Positions 1 through 6,742 of a DNA stretch of 64,000 bases are shown here, one piece after another. Numbering within the stretch: position 1 is the stretch's first letter; the number at the start of each line of letters is the position of its first letter. The DNA is from a virus. Where the stretch lies: the IMG/VR virus record IMGVR_UViG_3300033049_000020, positions 88,465-152,464 of that record, one strand, 5' to 3'. The notes below the pieces were generated by a model. It saw only the letters and a list, made by a program, of their open reading frames with translations, ran no database searches and was not told the origin of the DNA. Both the position numbers and the translations under genes were made by a program.

Positions 1-13
1 CTTGTTACTTAGT

Positions 14-415
14 ATGAGCACAAAGTCTATGGGTACTATACTTAGAGAGCTAATGGCTGACGGAATGGATGAGGAAGATGCTGCGGATTTAGCTTTCGAA
101 TTAAAACATGGTATGATGTCCGAATCTAAAAAGAAAATCGCTTACCGATTACTTAATTTTGGTTGTAATGAACATTCAGTTAAAAATCCGATAACTAGAG
201 CATACTTTGAAGCTGTCAAAGAAGGTAAACTGAGAGATGTAGTTAGAGACTTCTGGAGATTCGACAGTTATATGTACCCAACTGGTAGATTTTACGATAT
301 TATCGGTACGTCTCCACAATGTGGAGACGCTATATCGGTTAAAAGAGTATTGGAAGCCGCATTGGTAGCAGTAGCCCCACAAGTAGCTCAAGAAGAGGAA
401 TACGCAAACGAATGA
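14..415 (+). CDS. hypothetical protein (start may lie before the window)
   Basis: No family recognised. The frame is 133 residues from the ATG at 14; an in-frame TTG at 2 and the window edge leave the true start open. It is mildly acidic, with an acidic patch near residues 20-25 and no Cys cluster, signal peptide or membrane segment. Its stop overlaps the next start (ATGA), making it the first visible member of a six-gene run ending at 2380. Confidence 0.75.
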   Translation: MSTKSMGTILRELMADGMDEEDAADLAFELKHGMMSESKKKIAYRLLNFGCNEHSVKNPITRAYFEAVKEGKLRDVVRDFWRFDSYMYPTGRFYDIIGTSPQCGDAISVKRVLEAALVAVAPQVAQEEEYANE

Positions 416-1122
416 AAAAAAATTTAAAAACATCAAAAGAGTGGGAAGAGTTAGTTCCCAAAAGATTTAAATTGCAAATCCTAGACCCAGATGGTTGGGA
501 TAGAAGTAACTATGAATTCTCCTTTCATGAGGAGTTGATTACGTGGGAGCAATTCCGTAACAGGATGTCTTATTCTACGTGCATTGTACATGCCGATATT
601 CATAAGTGGGATGGTTTAATATTTCGGGAGGAATTAGAAGAAAACGGATGGAAAGAAGAAGAAGGATTGTGGCGTCACGAAACGTTCGGTGCAGAAGGAT
701 TGATGTACGATGAGGCGGTACCAAACCTACCATCACAAAATGAAATACCAGAAGGCTGGATGGATTGGAATAATCAGTCAATGGACTTCTATGTAAGTGT
801 ACTTGGGGGGTGGCAATTCCAAAGTAGTGGAGAAGCTAAAGCTATATGCAAATTGATAGCGTTCTATGAAGCCAACAAGGATAGAGACCCAAACCGAACA
901 GAAACGGAACTATACTCAATCAAAGACGAGTGGGTGCGACATAACGCTAAAACAGATAGAGTAATTGCAGAAGGAACTAATCGTATAAATGGAATGTTCA
1001 CAATGGAAGAAGCTCAAGCGTATGTAGCTAAACAAGATGAGAGGGTAGAACTAGAGAAGTTCAACCAATATAGGTTACACTCTTTTATAATAGAAGAAAT
1101 CACCAGTAAACCATTAGTATAA
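412..1122 (+). CDS. hypothetical protein with LDPDGWDR block
   Basis: Function unknown. The first 60 residues contain LDPDGWDR, an aromatic stretch and a closing STC, a pattern I recall from other phage hypothetical proteins. Around residues 115-160 follows a segment with AKAICKLIAFYEANKDRDPN, then a charged helical tail. No catalytic motif is visible. It overlaps the preceding gene by 4 nt and lies 1 nt before the next, so it is probably co-translated with them. Confidence 0.85.
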   Translation: MKKNLKTSKEWEELVPKRFKLQILDPDGWDRSNYEFSFHEELITWEQFRNRMSYSTCIVHADIHKWDGLIFREELEENGWKEEEGLWRHETFGAEGLMYDEAVPNLPSQNEIPEGWMDWNNQSMDFYVSVLGGWQFQSSGEAKAICKLIAFYEANKDRDPNRTETELYSIKDEWVRHNAKTDRVIAEGTNRINGMFTMEEAQAYVAKQDERVELEKFNQYRLHSFIIEEITSKPLV

Positions 1123-1123
1123 G

Positions 1124-1360
1124 ATGGACTTAGAAAAACAATGGAACGACTTACGTAACGATGGTAAATTATTATCATATATTGAGGATAAGTTTGACCA
1201 CTATAAAGAACTTGGCTATCAAGTAAGTGCCTTCATAAGCTCTTCTTATATTAGTATTGGAGATGAGAGTATCACAGGCAACAAATCCATGTACCACGAA
1301 TTAAAGAGTATTCATGATATGGATGCGTACTTAAAAGATAAAGAGGAAAGTCAACCATGA
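1124..1360 (+). CDS. small hypothetical protein
   Basis: A 78-residue acidic soluble protein of unknown function. It starts 1 nt after the preceding stop, and its own stop overlaps the next ATG, which supports translation as part of the operon. No motif recognised. Confidence 0.75.
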   Translation: MDLEKQWNDLRNDGKLLSYIEDKFDHYKELGYQVSAFISSSYISIGDESITGNKSMYHELKSIHDMDAYLKDKEESQP

Positions 1361-1677
1361 ACAAACTACACGCAAGAAAAATAAGTGAAACCATACCTGA
1401 TGTTGCAATATTCAACATGCTGGAACGTGCTAAGACTGAGGTAAAGGATTGGTCGGTTCCATGTAAGGTGAATGGTCAGATAAGTAGGGGACATTTCTGG
1501 AACATGTTCGCATGTCAACTTAAAGCTCCAGATTTTGAAATCGTGAGTAGTATGGTTAAGTATAGTCTTATATATGAGTTCGGTGACCTACTTCCAAAGG
1601 AGTACCAACCACCCAAAAAGAAAAAAGGTAAGGAGTTACCATTAAACTATATTCATTCAGAACCAAAATTTAACTAA
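1357..1677 (+). CDS. hypothetical protein with basic tail
   Basis: A 106-residue protein, no family recognised. It ends in a proline- and lysine-rich stretch (PPKKKKGKE near residue 90) that could bind nucleic acid, which is only an inference from charge. Both ends overlap neighbouring genes (4 nt and 1 nt). Confidence 0.75.
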   Translation: MNKLHARKISETIPDVAIFNMLERAKTEVKDWSVPCKVNGQISRGHFWNMFACQLKAPDFEIVSSMVKYSLIYEFGDLLPKEYQPPKKKKGKELPLNYIHSEPKFN

Positions 1678-2174
1678 TGGAAACAGATGGAGATTACGAT
1701 ACTGGATGGGATGAATCAGAAGATACTGAACTAGAAGCATGGGATGTAGAAACGGATTCTGAAGACCCAGAATTTGAAACTGGTAAGGAACCAAATAAGG
1801 ATATTGATTATTTATACATTCTTGGTGAGGCTTGGCCAGTATATCCGCAAGGTATCACCACTATTTTCGAAGATAAATATGAAAGACCTCATATTGTATC
1901 TAGAGAGCAATTTGATGCTATTCACACCAAATACTCTTGTATAGATATTGATGATGAGGTAACGGCTATCGATATAGTCAAAATTGGAAACACATCTTAC
2001 GAATTTACCATTAAAGAACTTAATATCAGATGTCGCTCTAACTATCCTTGGGCATTCTTTGAGAACACTCCAGAGAATAGACCGAAAATCAATGAGTACT
2101 ATAGACAGAAAAAGAATAGAGAAGAGTTGGCTGAAATAGTTGAAGTATTAAGAAACGATATTGCACAACTATGA
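1677..2174 (+). CDS. acidic hypothetical protein
   Basis: A 165-residue protein whose first 45 residues are strongly acidic (Asp/Glu-rich, low complexity), followed by a more ordinary globular part. Such acidic N-termini occur in DNA-mimic proteins, but nothing else supports that role. It overlaps both neighbours. Confidence 0.8.
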   Translation: METDGDYDTGWDESEDTELEAWDVETDSEDPEFETGKEPNKDIDYLYILGEAWPVYPQGITTIFEDKYERPHIVSREQFDAIHTKYSCIDIDDEVTAIDIVKIGNTSYEFTIKELNIRCRSNYPWAFFENTPENRPKINEYYRQKKNREELAEIVEVLRNDIAQL

Positions 2175-2380
2175 ACGAAGAAGTTACCCACTTCAATTAT
2201 TGTATAGCTAGACCATGGAAAAATAATCCAAATAGTCTATCCGCATACGCTTTAGGTACTCAATTATTTTATGGTACTATGGAGGAGGCTGAAGACACAA
2301 GAGCGAATATAAGTAAACGAGCTGGAAAAGAATATGAAATCTATAAGCTTGATAATCAACCACTTATGAGAAAACCTTAA
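2171..2380 (+). CDS. small hypothetical protein
   Basis: A 69-residue protein that closes the operon beginning before the window. The pattern ARPWKNNPNSLSAYALGTQL followed by an EEA helix resembles short phage sequences of unknown role. A new promoter follows about 20 nt downstream. Confidence 0.75.
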   Translation: MNEEVTHFNYCIARPWKNNPNSLSAYALGTQLFYGTMEEAEDTRANISKRAGKEYEIYKLDNQPLMRKP

Positions 2381-2397
2381 AATATTTTACAAAAGAC

Positions 2398-2428
2398 TTG
2401 TATTATCCAAATACTTTTCGTATCTTTG
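2398..2428 (+). promoter_or_regulatory. Bacteroidota-type promoter for the first tRNA region
   Basis: TTG at 2398-2400 and TATCTTTG at 2421-2428 match the -33/-7 consensus. The transcript would begin with the MRNF leader ORF and the terminator at 2571. Confidence 0.8.
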
Positions 2429-2459
2429 TACTATATTTAATAGAAAGACATAAACAGTT

Positions 2460-2528
2460 ATGAGAAACTTTAACGACATATTCGAATTCAACTTTGCCGC
2501 ATTTGCGGAGGAGGATGATTGCATCTAG
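2460..2528 (+). CDS. Phe-rich leader peptide (22 aa)
   Basis: The frame encodes 22 residues starting MRNF, with five Phe among the first 15. It lies between a promoter and an intrinsic terminator, upstream of two tRNA-Phe genes, the layout of a classical amino-acid attenuator leader such as that of pheST. A second ORF starting MRNF (21179) has the same position before the second tRNA region but is not Phe-rich. Translation and attenuation are inferred. Confidence 0.5.
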   Translation: MRNFNDIFEFNFAAFAEEDDCI

Positions 2529-2570
2529 ATGCCAAAGGATATGTTGTAAACGAAACTCAATACGATATAC

Positions 2571-2604
2571 AAAACCTTTGGCTAACCAGTCAAAGGTTTT
2601 TTTT
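2571..2604 (+). terminator. intrinsic terminator / possible attenuator
   Basis: AAAACCTTTG pairs with CAAAGGTTTT across a 10-nt loop and is followed by a T run. It separates the MRNF leader from the tRNA genes, so downstream transcription needs readthrough or antitermination. Confidence 0.85.
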
Positions 2605-2624
2605 ATGCCTTAAAATTAAAATAT

Positions 2625-2662
2625 GCGACCTAAGCTAACTTGGTAGAAGCACTGGCTTGAAA
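2625..2662 (+). tRNA. 5' half of a split tRNA-like gene
   Basis: GCGACCT, a D-arm-like segment and CTGGCTTGAAACC (anticodon-arm-like) are followed by unrelated sequence. The only matching acceptor strand, AGGTCGC followed by ACCA, lies at 3294-3304. The two halves are separated by a boxA-like motif, a complete tRNA-Phe and an HNH gene. Whether they are ever joined is unknown; it may be a disrupted relic. Confidence 0.45.
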
Positions 2663-2698
2663 CCCTTCTTTCTAATAGAAGTAAAACAATTAGAGTGA

Positions 2699-2723
2699 GT
2701 TCTTTGACATCTTGGTTAAATGG
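2699..2723 (+). promoter_or_regulatory. boxA-like element
   Basis: GTTCTTTGACATCTTGG resembles the boxA/leader element in front of Bacteroidota rRNA genes. An almost identical copy lies at 3447. It immediately precedes tRNA-Phe, suggesting Nus-type antitermination or processing. Confidence 0.5.
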
Positions 2724-2795
2724 GGTAGTGGTAGAGTTGGTCAATTGCGTTCGGTTGAAGCCCGAAAGATGTAGGTTCGATTCCTACCTGCCTCA
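2722..2795 (+). tRNA. tRNA-Phe (GAA)
   Basis: A canonical 74-nt cloverleaf: acceptor GGGGTAG/CTGCCTC with two wobble pairs, anticodon arm TTCGG-TTGAAGC-CCGAA, T-arm GTAGG/CCTAC, A73, no encoded CCA. It is one of two tRNA-Phe genes flanking an HNH gene. Confidence 0.85.
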
Positions 2796-2835
2796 CAAAA
2801 GTTTGAACTATTTTTACACTTTTCAGTCTTTGTTG

Positions 2836-2845
2836 ATATTTATAT
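2836..2845 (+). promoter_or_regulatory. ATATTTATAT motif upstream of HNH gene
   Basis: The decamer lies 15 nt before the HNH start. The same motif precedes nearly every homing-endonuclease gene here, suggesting a second promoter class. Confidence 0.5.
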
Positions 2846-2859
2846 TAAACGATGATATT

Positions 2860-3276
2860 ATGGAAAAGAAAATTTGTACACGATGTGAAGATAGTAAAGA
2901 GTTAGACGACTTCAGTTGGAAGAGTAAAGTAAAAGGGACTAAACAGTCTAAGTGTAAAGTATGTATGCGTGAGTTGGATAAGATAAAATACGCTAATGAT
3001 ACTGAAAGGAGAAGAAGAATAAGGGAAACCGCAAAACTGGCTTATATTAGGAATCGTGATTTTGTGCGGAGAGTAAAAAGGTTGGGTAGCTGCTCTGAAT
3101 GTGTAGAAGATAGGTGGTATTGTTTAGACTTCCATCATTGTGGAGATAAAGAGTTTGAACTTAGTGATATGGTACATTCTGGGTATTCCATTATTAAGAT
3201 TAAAAAGGAAATTAGAAAATGTAAGCTTCTATGTGCTAATTGTCATAGAGAAGAACATTACCAGAATGGTTATTGA
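2860..3276 (+). CDS. HNH homing endonuclease
   Basis: The 138-residue protein has an N-terminal zinc knuckle (CxxC near residues 6-9 and KCKVC near 34-38), then an HNH core with DFHHCGDKEF and LLCANCHREEH near the C-terminus. It should cut DNA at a specific site and promote its own spread. The ATG at 2860 is preferred over upstream in-frame codons because those would translate through tRNA-Phe. Its stop lies in sequence that continues into the 3' half of a split tRNA-like gene. Confidence 0.88.
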   Translation: MEKKICTRCEDSKELDDFSWKSKVKGTKQSKCKVCMRELDKIKYANDTERRRRIRETAKLAYIRNRDFVRRVKRLGSCSECVEDRWYCLDFHHCGDKEFELSDMVHSGYSIIKIKKEIRKCKLLCANCHREEHYQNGY

Positions 3277-3304
3277 CGCGGTTCGAAACTGGTAGGTCGC
3301 ACCA
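3266..3304 (+). tRNA. 3' half of a split tRNA-like gene
   Basis: The segment contains GGTTCGAAAC and ends AGGTCGC followed by ACCA, so it even encodes a 3' CCA-like end. It complements the 5' half at 2625. The local T-stem pairs only partly, so the gene may be decayed. Confidence 0.45.
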
Positions 3305-3312
3305 AAACATAC

Positions 3313-3385
3313 GTGACAGTAGCTCAGTTGGTAGAGCATCGCCCTGAAGAGGCGAGTGTCGGGGGTTCGAGACCCTCTTGTCACA
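3313..3385 (+). tRNA. tRNA-Phe (GAA)
   Basis: A canonical 73-nt tRNA: acceptor GTGACAG/TTGTCAC, D-arm GCTC/GAGC, anticodon arm TCGCC-CTGAAGA-GGCGA, T-arm GGGGG/CCCTC with one mismatch-tolerant pair, A73. It is the second Phe gene, downstream of the HNH insertion. Confidence 0.92.
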
Positions 3386-3446
3386 CAGCTAATATTTTAG
3401 CCAGAAATAGCTAAAATAGAGGTAAATAGTTAATATATTAGCTATT

Positions 3447-3471
3447 GTTCTTTGACATCTTGGTTAAATGG
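3447..3471 (+). promoter_or_regulatory. boxA-like element, second copy
   Basis: It repeats the 2699 element through its last base and again sits directly before a tRNA 5' end (GGTGCTG at 3470). Confidence 0.5.
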
Positions 3472-3505
3472 TGCTGTATGCAAGCGGTTCAACGCAGCAA
3501 TTTGA
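3470..3505 (+). tRNA. 5' half of a split class II tRNA-like gene
   Basis: GGTGCTG, TA and a D-arm (TGC...GCA) are present, but the gene then runs into the HNH upstream region. GGTGCTG pairs over 7 positions (two wobbles) with CGGCACT at 4296-4302. The gene is interrupted by an HNH gene and a complete tRNA-Glu. The isotype cannot be decided. Confidence 0.5.
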
Positions 3506-3524
3506 CATTTTCTAAATGTTTAGT

Positions 3525-3534
3525 ATATTTATAT
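3525..3534 (+). promoter_or_regulatory. ATATTTATAT motif upstream of HNH gene
   Basis: A perfect copy of the decamer lies 16 nt before the ATG at 3550. Confidence 0.5.
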
Positions 3535-3549
3535 TAAAATAGATATATT

Positions 3550-4176
3550 ATGGTAAGAAAATGGAGAGAAAAGGAAATTGAGTTTTTAAAGCTTAATTAT
3601 GGTGCTAATGGTTGTAAATACGTTTGTGAAAAATTAAATAGAGGTAGAGGTAGTGTACAGAAAAAGGCTAAAGTCTTCAACCTGAAAGTAGATAGGAAAA
3701 AAATTTATTATTCAGTGGAAGTTGTTAGTAGAATAGTCAGTGAAAGTATGTCGATGAAGGATGTGGTGTTGGCATTAGGTAAAAGTGTTAGTGGTAAACA
3801 ATATAAGGTAATAAAAAAGTTTATAGATGATAATAGTATTGACGATACACATTTTAATCCTTACCACTTAAATAAAACTAATTTAAAAATTGGTAGAGTC
3901 ACATATCCAATTGACCATTGGCTTAAGAACGGTTCTAATATTAGTAGTTCTAACTTAAAGGTTAAACTATATAAAGAAGGTCTGAAGAAGAGGGATTGCG
4001 AAATGTGTGGGCAAGGTGAAGAATGGTTAGGTAAAAAAATGAGTTTAATACTTGACCATATTAATGGGGTGAATGATGATAATAGGTTGGATAACTTAAG
4101 GATTGTTTGCCCTAATTGTAACGCTACCTTGGAAACCCATTGTAGAGGTAGTAAGGGATTAAAACAACGTGCGTAA
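3550..4176 (+). CDS. HNH homing endonuclease ending inside tRNA-Glu
   Basis: The 208-residue protein has an N-terminal helix-turn-helix-like region (EIEFLKLNYGANGCKYV) for DNA recognition. The C-terminal HNH domain has CEMCG, LDHINGVNDDN, LRIVCPNCN and a final ETH. The last codons and the stop form the acceptor strand of the tRNA-Glu that starts at 4168. Such endonucleases usually target their own insertion site, and the geometry suggests the element inserted in a tRNA and supplied a new 5' half. Confidence 0.9.
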   Translation: MVRKWREKEIEFLKLNYGANGCKYVCEKLNRGRGSVQKKAKVFNLKVDRKKIYYSVEVVSRIVSESMSMKDVVLALGKSVSGKQYKVIKKFIDDNSIDDTHFNPYHLNKTNLKIGRVTYPIDHWLKNGSNISSSNLKVKLYKEGLKKRDCEMCGQGEEWLGKKMSLILDHINGVNDDNRLDNLRIVCPNCNATLETHCRGSKGLKQRA

Positions 4177-4250
4177 TGCAATTGGGTGCGCAACTGGGCT
4201 TTCACCCCAGCTACATTGTTAGAGAGTGGGTTCGATTCCCACACGCATGA
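4168..4250 (+). tRNA. tRNA-Glu (TTC) with long variable arm
   Basis: The acceptor is CGTGCGT/ACGCATG (one wobble), D-arm TGC/GCA, anticodon arm CTGGG-CTTTCAC-CCCAG with a textbook Glu loop, T-arm GTGGG/CCCAC, A73. The variable region is 15 nt with a CTA/TAG stem, where tRNA-Glu normally has 4-5 nt. Its 5' strand is also the end of the HNH gene. Confidence 0.82.
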
Positions 4251-4256
4251 CTATAC

Positions 4257-4303
4257 AACCTTGTGTCTATATGACTTCGAGGGTTCGAATCCCTTCGGCA
4301 CTA
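4257..4303 (+). tRNA. 3' half of a split class II tRNA-like gene
   Basis: It carries a class II-type variable arm (GTC...GAC), a good T-arm GAGGG-TTCGAAT-CCCTT, acceptor strand CGGCACT and A73. It matches the 5' half at 3470, about 0.8 kb upstream, and starts right after tRNA-Glu. Confidence 0.5.
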
Positions 4304-4307
4304 CATT

Positions 4308-4398
4308 ATTGGTGTTCCAAATTGACCTAAAATTGAGTGTTTTGGAACACCAATAACCAGCCAAAACTACCTGTTTTAGGGTACATTTGGCTGGTTAT
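4308..4398 (+). repeat. two back-to-back long RNA hairpins
   Basis: ATTGGTGTTCCAAA (4308) pairs with TTTGGAACACCAAT (to 4354). The overlapping ATAACCAGCCAAA pairs with TTTGGCTGGTTAT (to 4398). Neither is followed by a T run, so they look like RNA processing or structural elements rather than terminators. Confidence 0.6.
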
Positions 4399-4444
4399 AG
4401 AACGCGGAATGTACTTAAATGTGGTAGATTCCGAGAAATATCAC

Positions 4445-4517
4445 CGCCCGTTGGTCTATCGGTTAGGACGTCTGGTTTTCAACCAGAAGGTGATGGGTTC
4501 AATTCCCATACGGGTGA
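4445..4517 (+). tRNA. tRNA-Glu (TTC)
   Basis: A standard 73-nt tRNA: acceptor CGCCCGT/ACGGGTG, D-arm GTC/GAC, anticodon arm TCTGG-TTTTCAA-CCAGA, T-arm ATGGG/CCCAT, A73. It is the second Glu gene. Confidence 0.9.
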
Positions 4518-4543
4518 CCTTGACAATCTGGAAAGACAGATAA
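4518..4543 (+). repeat. repeated tRNA spacer CCTTGACAATCTGG...CAGATAA
   Basis: The spacer forms a hairpin (ATCTG/CAGAT) after a TTGACA-like start and recurs almost exactly at 5907-5932. It resembles the boxA-like spacers and always leads into a tRNA. Confidence 0.55.
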
Positions 4544-4547
4544 TTAT

Positions 4548-4624
4548 GGGGGATGGGACTGCTTTGGAGTGGTCACCTCACTTGCAATGAGGAAATCAGA
4601 TGGGTTCGAATCCCATATCCTCCA
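4548..4624 (+). tRNA. tRNA-Ala (TGC)
   Basis: Acceptor GGGGGAT/ATCCTCC, anticodon arm CCTCA-CTTGCAA-TGAGG, T-arm ATGGG/CCCAT, A73. The 77-nt length reflects a slightly enlarged D-arm. Confidence 0.9.
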
Positions 4625-4665
4625 CTCAATGTGGGACTTTGATTTACTTTTTCTCCACTTTGCGT

Positions 4666-4675
4666 ATATTTATAA
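4666..4675 (+). promoter_or_regulatory. ATATTTATAA motif upstream of HNH gene
   Basis: A close match to the ATATTTATAT class, 15 nt before the ATG at 4690. Confidence 0.45.
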
Positions 4676-4689
4676 TAAAGACTAAATAA

Positions 4690-5469
4690 ATGGCTAAGTG
4701 TAAGAATATTGAGTGTAAAAATAATACAGAAGGTAAACGAGTTTATTGTTCGTTACAGTGTAGGAACTATTATGTTAACAAATATATTAGGGACTACAAT
4801 AAAAATAGCAAGGGGCTTGCCAAAGACGCTAAGAAAGTTTATGAGGACAACCCTAAATATTGCTTAAACCCTAATTGCGGAGAGAAGATAACATATAAGA
4901 AAAGAAGGAACCAATATTGTAATAGCTCATGTCAGGCGTCTGTTACGGGTGTAGGTAGAATTGTTAGCGAAAGTACTAGGGAAAAGCATAGATTAAGTAG
5001 GTTAAAACAAATTGGTGATTACAAAAAGGTTGATTGTAAATGGTGTGGTTCAGAACTATTAGTTATGAATAGAAGACTATATTGTGATTCAGAATGTAGA
5101 AGAAAATATAATCGTAAGAATATGGATGAGTTCTTAATCTACAAAGCTGACACAAAATTCGGTTTTAATTTGGGTGATTATCCTAAAGAATTTAATTTTG
5201 GGCTGATAGAGGAACACGGTTGGTACTCACCAACCAATTCAAGAAAGCCTAATATTGGTGGTATAAGTAGAGACCACATGTTATCAGTTAGAGAAGGGTT
5301 TAATAGTGGGATAGACCCAAAATTATTGAGTCATCCAGCCAATTGTAAATTGATGATTCATGGTGATAATATTAGTAAGAATAAGAAATCTAGTATAACA
5401 GAAGAAGAATTAAAGGAAAGGATTAAAGAATGGAATAAGAAATATGGGGCTATGGTGACAACTGGCTAA
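4690..5469 (+). CDS. zinc-finger HNH-like endonuclease ending inside tRNA-Ala
   Basis: The 259-residue protein carries three Cys4-type knuckles (CKNIEC...CSLQC near 4-24, CLNPNC...CNSSC near 58-81, CKWCG...CDSEC near 116-136). A C-terminal HNH-like segment follows, with ISRDHMLSVREGF and CKLMIHGDNISKNKKS. Such proteins are intron- or intergenic-type homing endonucleases. The last codons (from 5446) coincide with the 5' half of a tRNA-Ala, the same arrangement as the HNH gene ending at 4176. Confidence 0.85.
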   Translation: MAKCKNIECKNNTEGKRVYCSLQCRNYYVNKYIRDYNKNSKGLAKDAKKVYEDNPKYCLNPNCGEKITYKKRRNQYCNSSCQASVTGVGRIVSESTREKHRLSRLKQIGDYKKVDCKWCGSELLVMNRRLYCDSECRRKYNRKNMDEFLIYKADTKFGFNLGDYPKEFNFGLIEEHGWYSPTNSRKPNIGGISRDHMLSVREGFNSGIDPKLLSHPANCKLMIHGDNISKNKKSSITEEELKERIKEWNKKYGAMVTTG

Positions 5470-5519
5470 CACGTTGCTTTTGCAAGGCAGAGATGGGGTA
5501 TCGTACACCCCTAGCTCCA
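5446..5519 (+). tRNA. tRNA-Ala (TGC) with atypical T-loop
   Basis: Acceptor GGGGCTA/TAGCTCC, D-arm GTG/CAC, anticodon arm TTGCT-TTTGCAA-GGCAG, A73. The T-arm is GGGGT-ATCGTAC-ACCCC, so the loop starts with A instead of T. Its 5' half is shared with the end of the HNH gene. It is the second Ala gene. Confidence 0.82.
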
Positions 5520-5544
5520 CTTATTAACTTAAAAATGAAGTAAA

Positions 5545-5814
5545 ATGAGACTTACAGAGAAAAGAGAAATGCTTATGAAATTGGGTGAGAACCTAATGAG
5601 TAAAGGTGGTAAGCTAACACTTAACTTCACCAACGGTAGTATGAGGTATACGGAGCTTATAGCTTCTGAACAGTATCACTATCAAAGTGACAAACGATAT
5701 GTCGAAATATCGGCTATGGTTCATTTCAGTGAACCAAACGTCTACAGGGTAATACCTATAGGCACTAATACAATTAGTTTTGTACTGGAAACACTTCTGA
5801 GTAACTCCAAGTAA
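5545..5814 (+). CDS. hypothetical protein between tRNAs
   Basis: An 89-residue soluble protein of unknown function, rich in beta-type residues in the second half. It sits between tRNA-Ala and tRNA-Asp without its own obvious promoter, so it is probably co-transcribed with them. Confidence 0.65.
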   Translation: MRLTEKREMLMKLGENLMSKGGKLTLNFTNGSMRYTELIASEQYHYQSDKRYVEISAMVHFSEPNVYRVIPIGTNTISFVLETLLSNSK

Positions 5815-5833
5815 CCGCTTGGCATCAGTAATT

Positions 5834-5905
5834 GGTCTTGAAGCACAATGGCTGTGCAACTCGTTGTCTGCGAGAAAGTTGCGAGTTCGAATCTCGTCAG
5901 GACCG
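5834..5905 (+). tRNA. tRNA-Asp (GTC), atypical anticodon loop
   Basis: Acceptor GGTCTTG/CAGGACC, D-arm GCAC/GTGC, T-arm GCGAG/CTCGT and G73, the Asp discriminator. The anticodon loop TTGTCTG has T at position 37 where a purine is normal. Confidence 0.8.
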
Positions 5906-5906
5906 C

Positions 5907-5932
5907 CTTTGACAATCTGGAAAGACAGATAA
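5907..5932 (+). repeat. repeated tRNA spacer, second copy
   Basis: It copies the 4518-4543 spacer (TTTGACAATCTGG, AAAG, ACAGATAA) with the same hairpin and leads directly into the next tRNA. Confidence 0.55.
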
Positions 5933-5934
5933 AT

Positions 5935-6017
5935 GGATATGGCGCATAACGGCTGGTGTACCTGACTGTCACTCAGGTGTGTGTAACACGTAGTGGGTTC
6001 GACTCCCATCATATCTG
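5935..6017 (+). tRNA. tRNA-Asp (GTC) with long variable arm
   Basis: Acceptor GGATATG/CATATCT, anticodon arm CCTGA-CTGTCAC-TCAGG with the standard Asp loop, T-arm GTGGG/CCCAT, G73. The variable region is 15 nt and can form GTGT...ACAC, unlike ordinary tRNA-Asp. Confidence 0.82.
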
Positions 6018-6041
6018 CCCTTGACTTTTTGGTACTTAGCC

Positions 6042-6051
6042 ATATTTATAT
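6042..6051 (+). promoter_or_regulatory. ATATTTATAT motif upstream of GIY-YIG gene
   Basis: A perfect decamer 2 nt before the start codon, with CTTTTTGG about 15 nt upstream. Confidence 0.5.
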
Positions 6052-6053
6052 GT

Positions 6054-6695
6054 ATGAGGAAACCAAAAACGATACATTACCTTTACAAGACTACTTGTAA
6101 AGTAACAAATAGGTACTATGTAGGGATGCATAGTACCAACGACTTAGAAGACGGTTATATGGGTTCTGGAAGAAGGTTACGAGCCTCAATCAGGAAACAT
6201 GGTGAAGATAACCATACCAAAGAGATATTGGAGTTCTTTGATGATAGAGGACGACTGATAGAAGCAGAGAAGGAATCTATTACCTTAGACATGATTGATG
6301 ATAAGGATTGTATGAATCTGATGGGAGGTGGAACAGGTGGTTTCATCAGCGAAGACCAACAGAGGCATCGTTCAACGATTGCAGTGGAGAAGAGAGAAAA
6401 GAAGAGAGAGGACGACCCAGAGTGGGATAAAGAGTATAGACAAGCTCAATCCCTATCATTGATGAAGCAATATGAGAGTGGTAAGCGAGTATCCAAGCTC
6501 CCAAACTGGGAAGGTAGGAAACATTCAGAAATTACTAAAGAGAAGATGAGGGAGACTAAGAAGGGACAAGGCTCTGGCGAAACTAACTCTCAATACGGTA
6601 CTTGTTGGATAACCAAAGATGGTTCCAACAAGAAGATTAAGAAACAACTTCTTGATTCATTCCTTACTGAAGGATGGGTTAAAGGTAGAAAATAA
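6054..6695 (+). CDS. GIY-YIG homing endonuclease (Seg-like)
   Basis: The 213-residue protein has the GIY-YIG signature near its N-terminus (HYLYKTT...RYYVGMHST) followed by GYMGSGRRL. A basic C-terminal region has HSEITKEKMRETKKG, typical of DNA-binding NUMOD-type repeats. Family members make site-specific breaks and behave as free-standing mobile genes. The ATG at 6054 aligns with the paralogue at 8245; the longer frame upstream would run through the tRNA-Asp end. Confidence 0.9.
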   Translation: MRKPKTIHYLYKTTCKVTNRYYVGMHSTNDLEDGYMGSGRRLRASIRKHGEDNHTKEILEFFDDRGRLIEAEKESITLDMIDDKDCMNLMGGGTGGFISEDQQRHRSTIAVEKREKKREDDPEWDKEYRQAQSLSLMKQYESGKRVSKLPNWEGRKHSEITKEKMRETKKGQGSGETNSQYGTCWITKDGSNKKIKKQLLDSFLTEGWVKGRK

Positions 6696-6738
6696 TTTGG
6701 ATAGGTCGAATATTTTACGTATCTTTTACGTATCTTTG
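6696..6738 (+). promoter_or_regulatory. Bacteroidota-type promoter, leaderless gene
   Basis: TTTG at 6696, then two tandem -7-like boxes (TATCTTTT, TATCTTTG). Only 4 nt separate TATCTTTG from the ATG at 6743. Confidence 0.8.
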
Positions 6739-6742
6739 TAGG

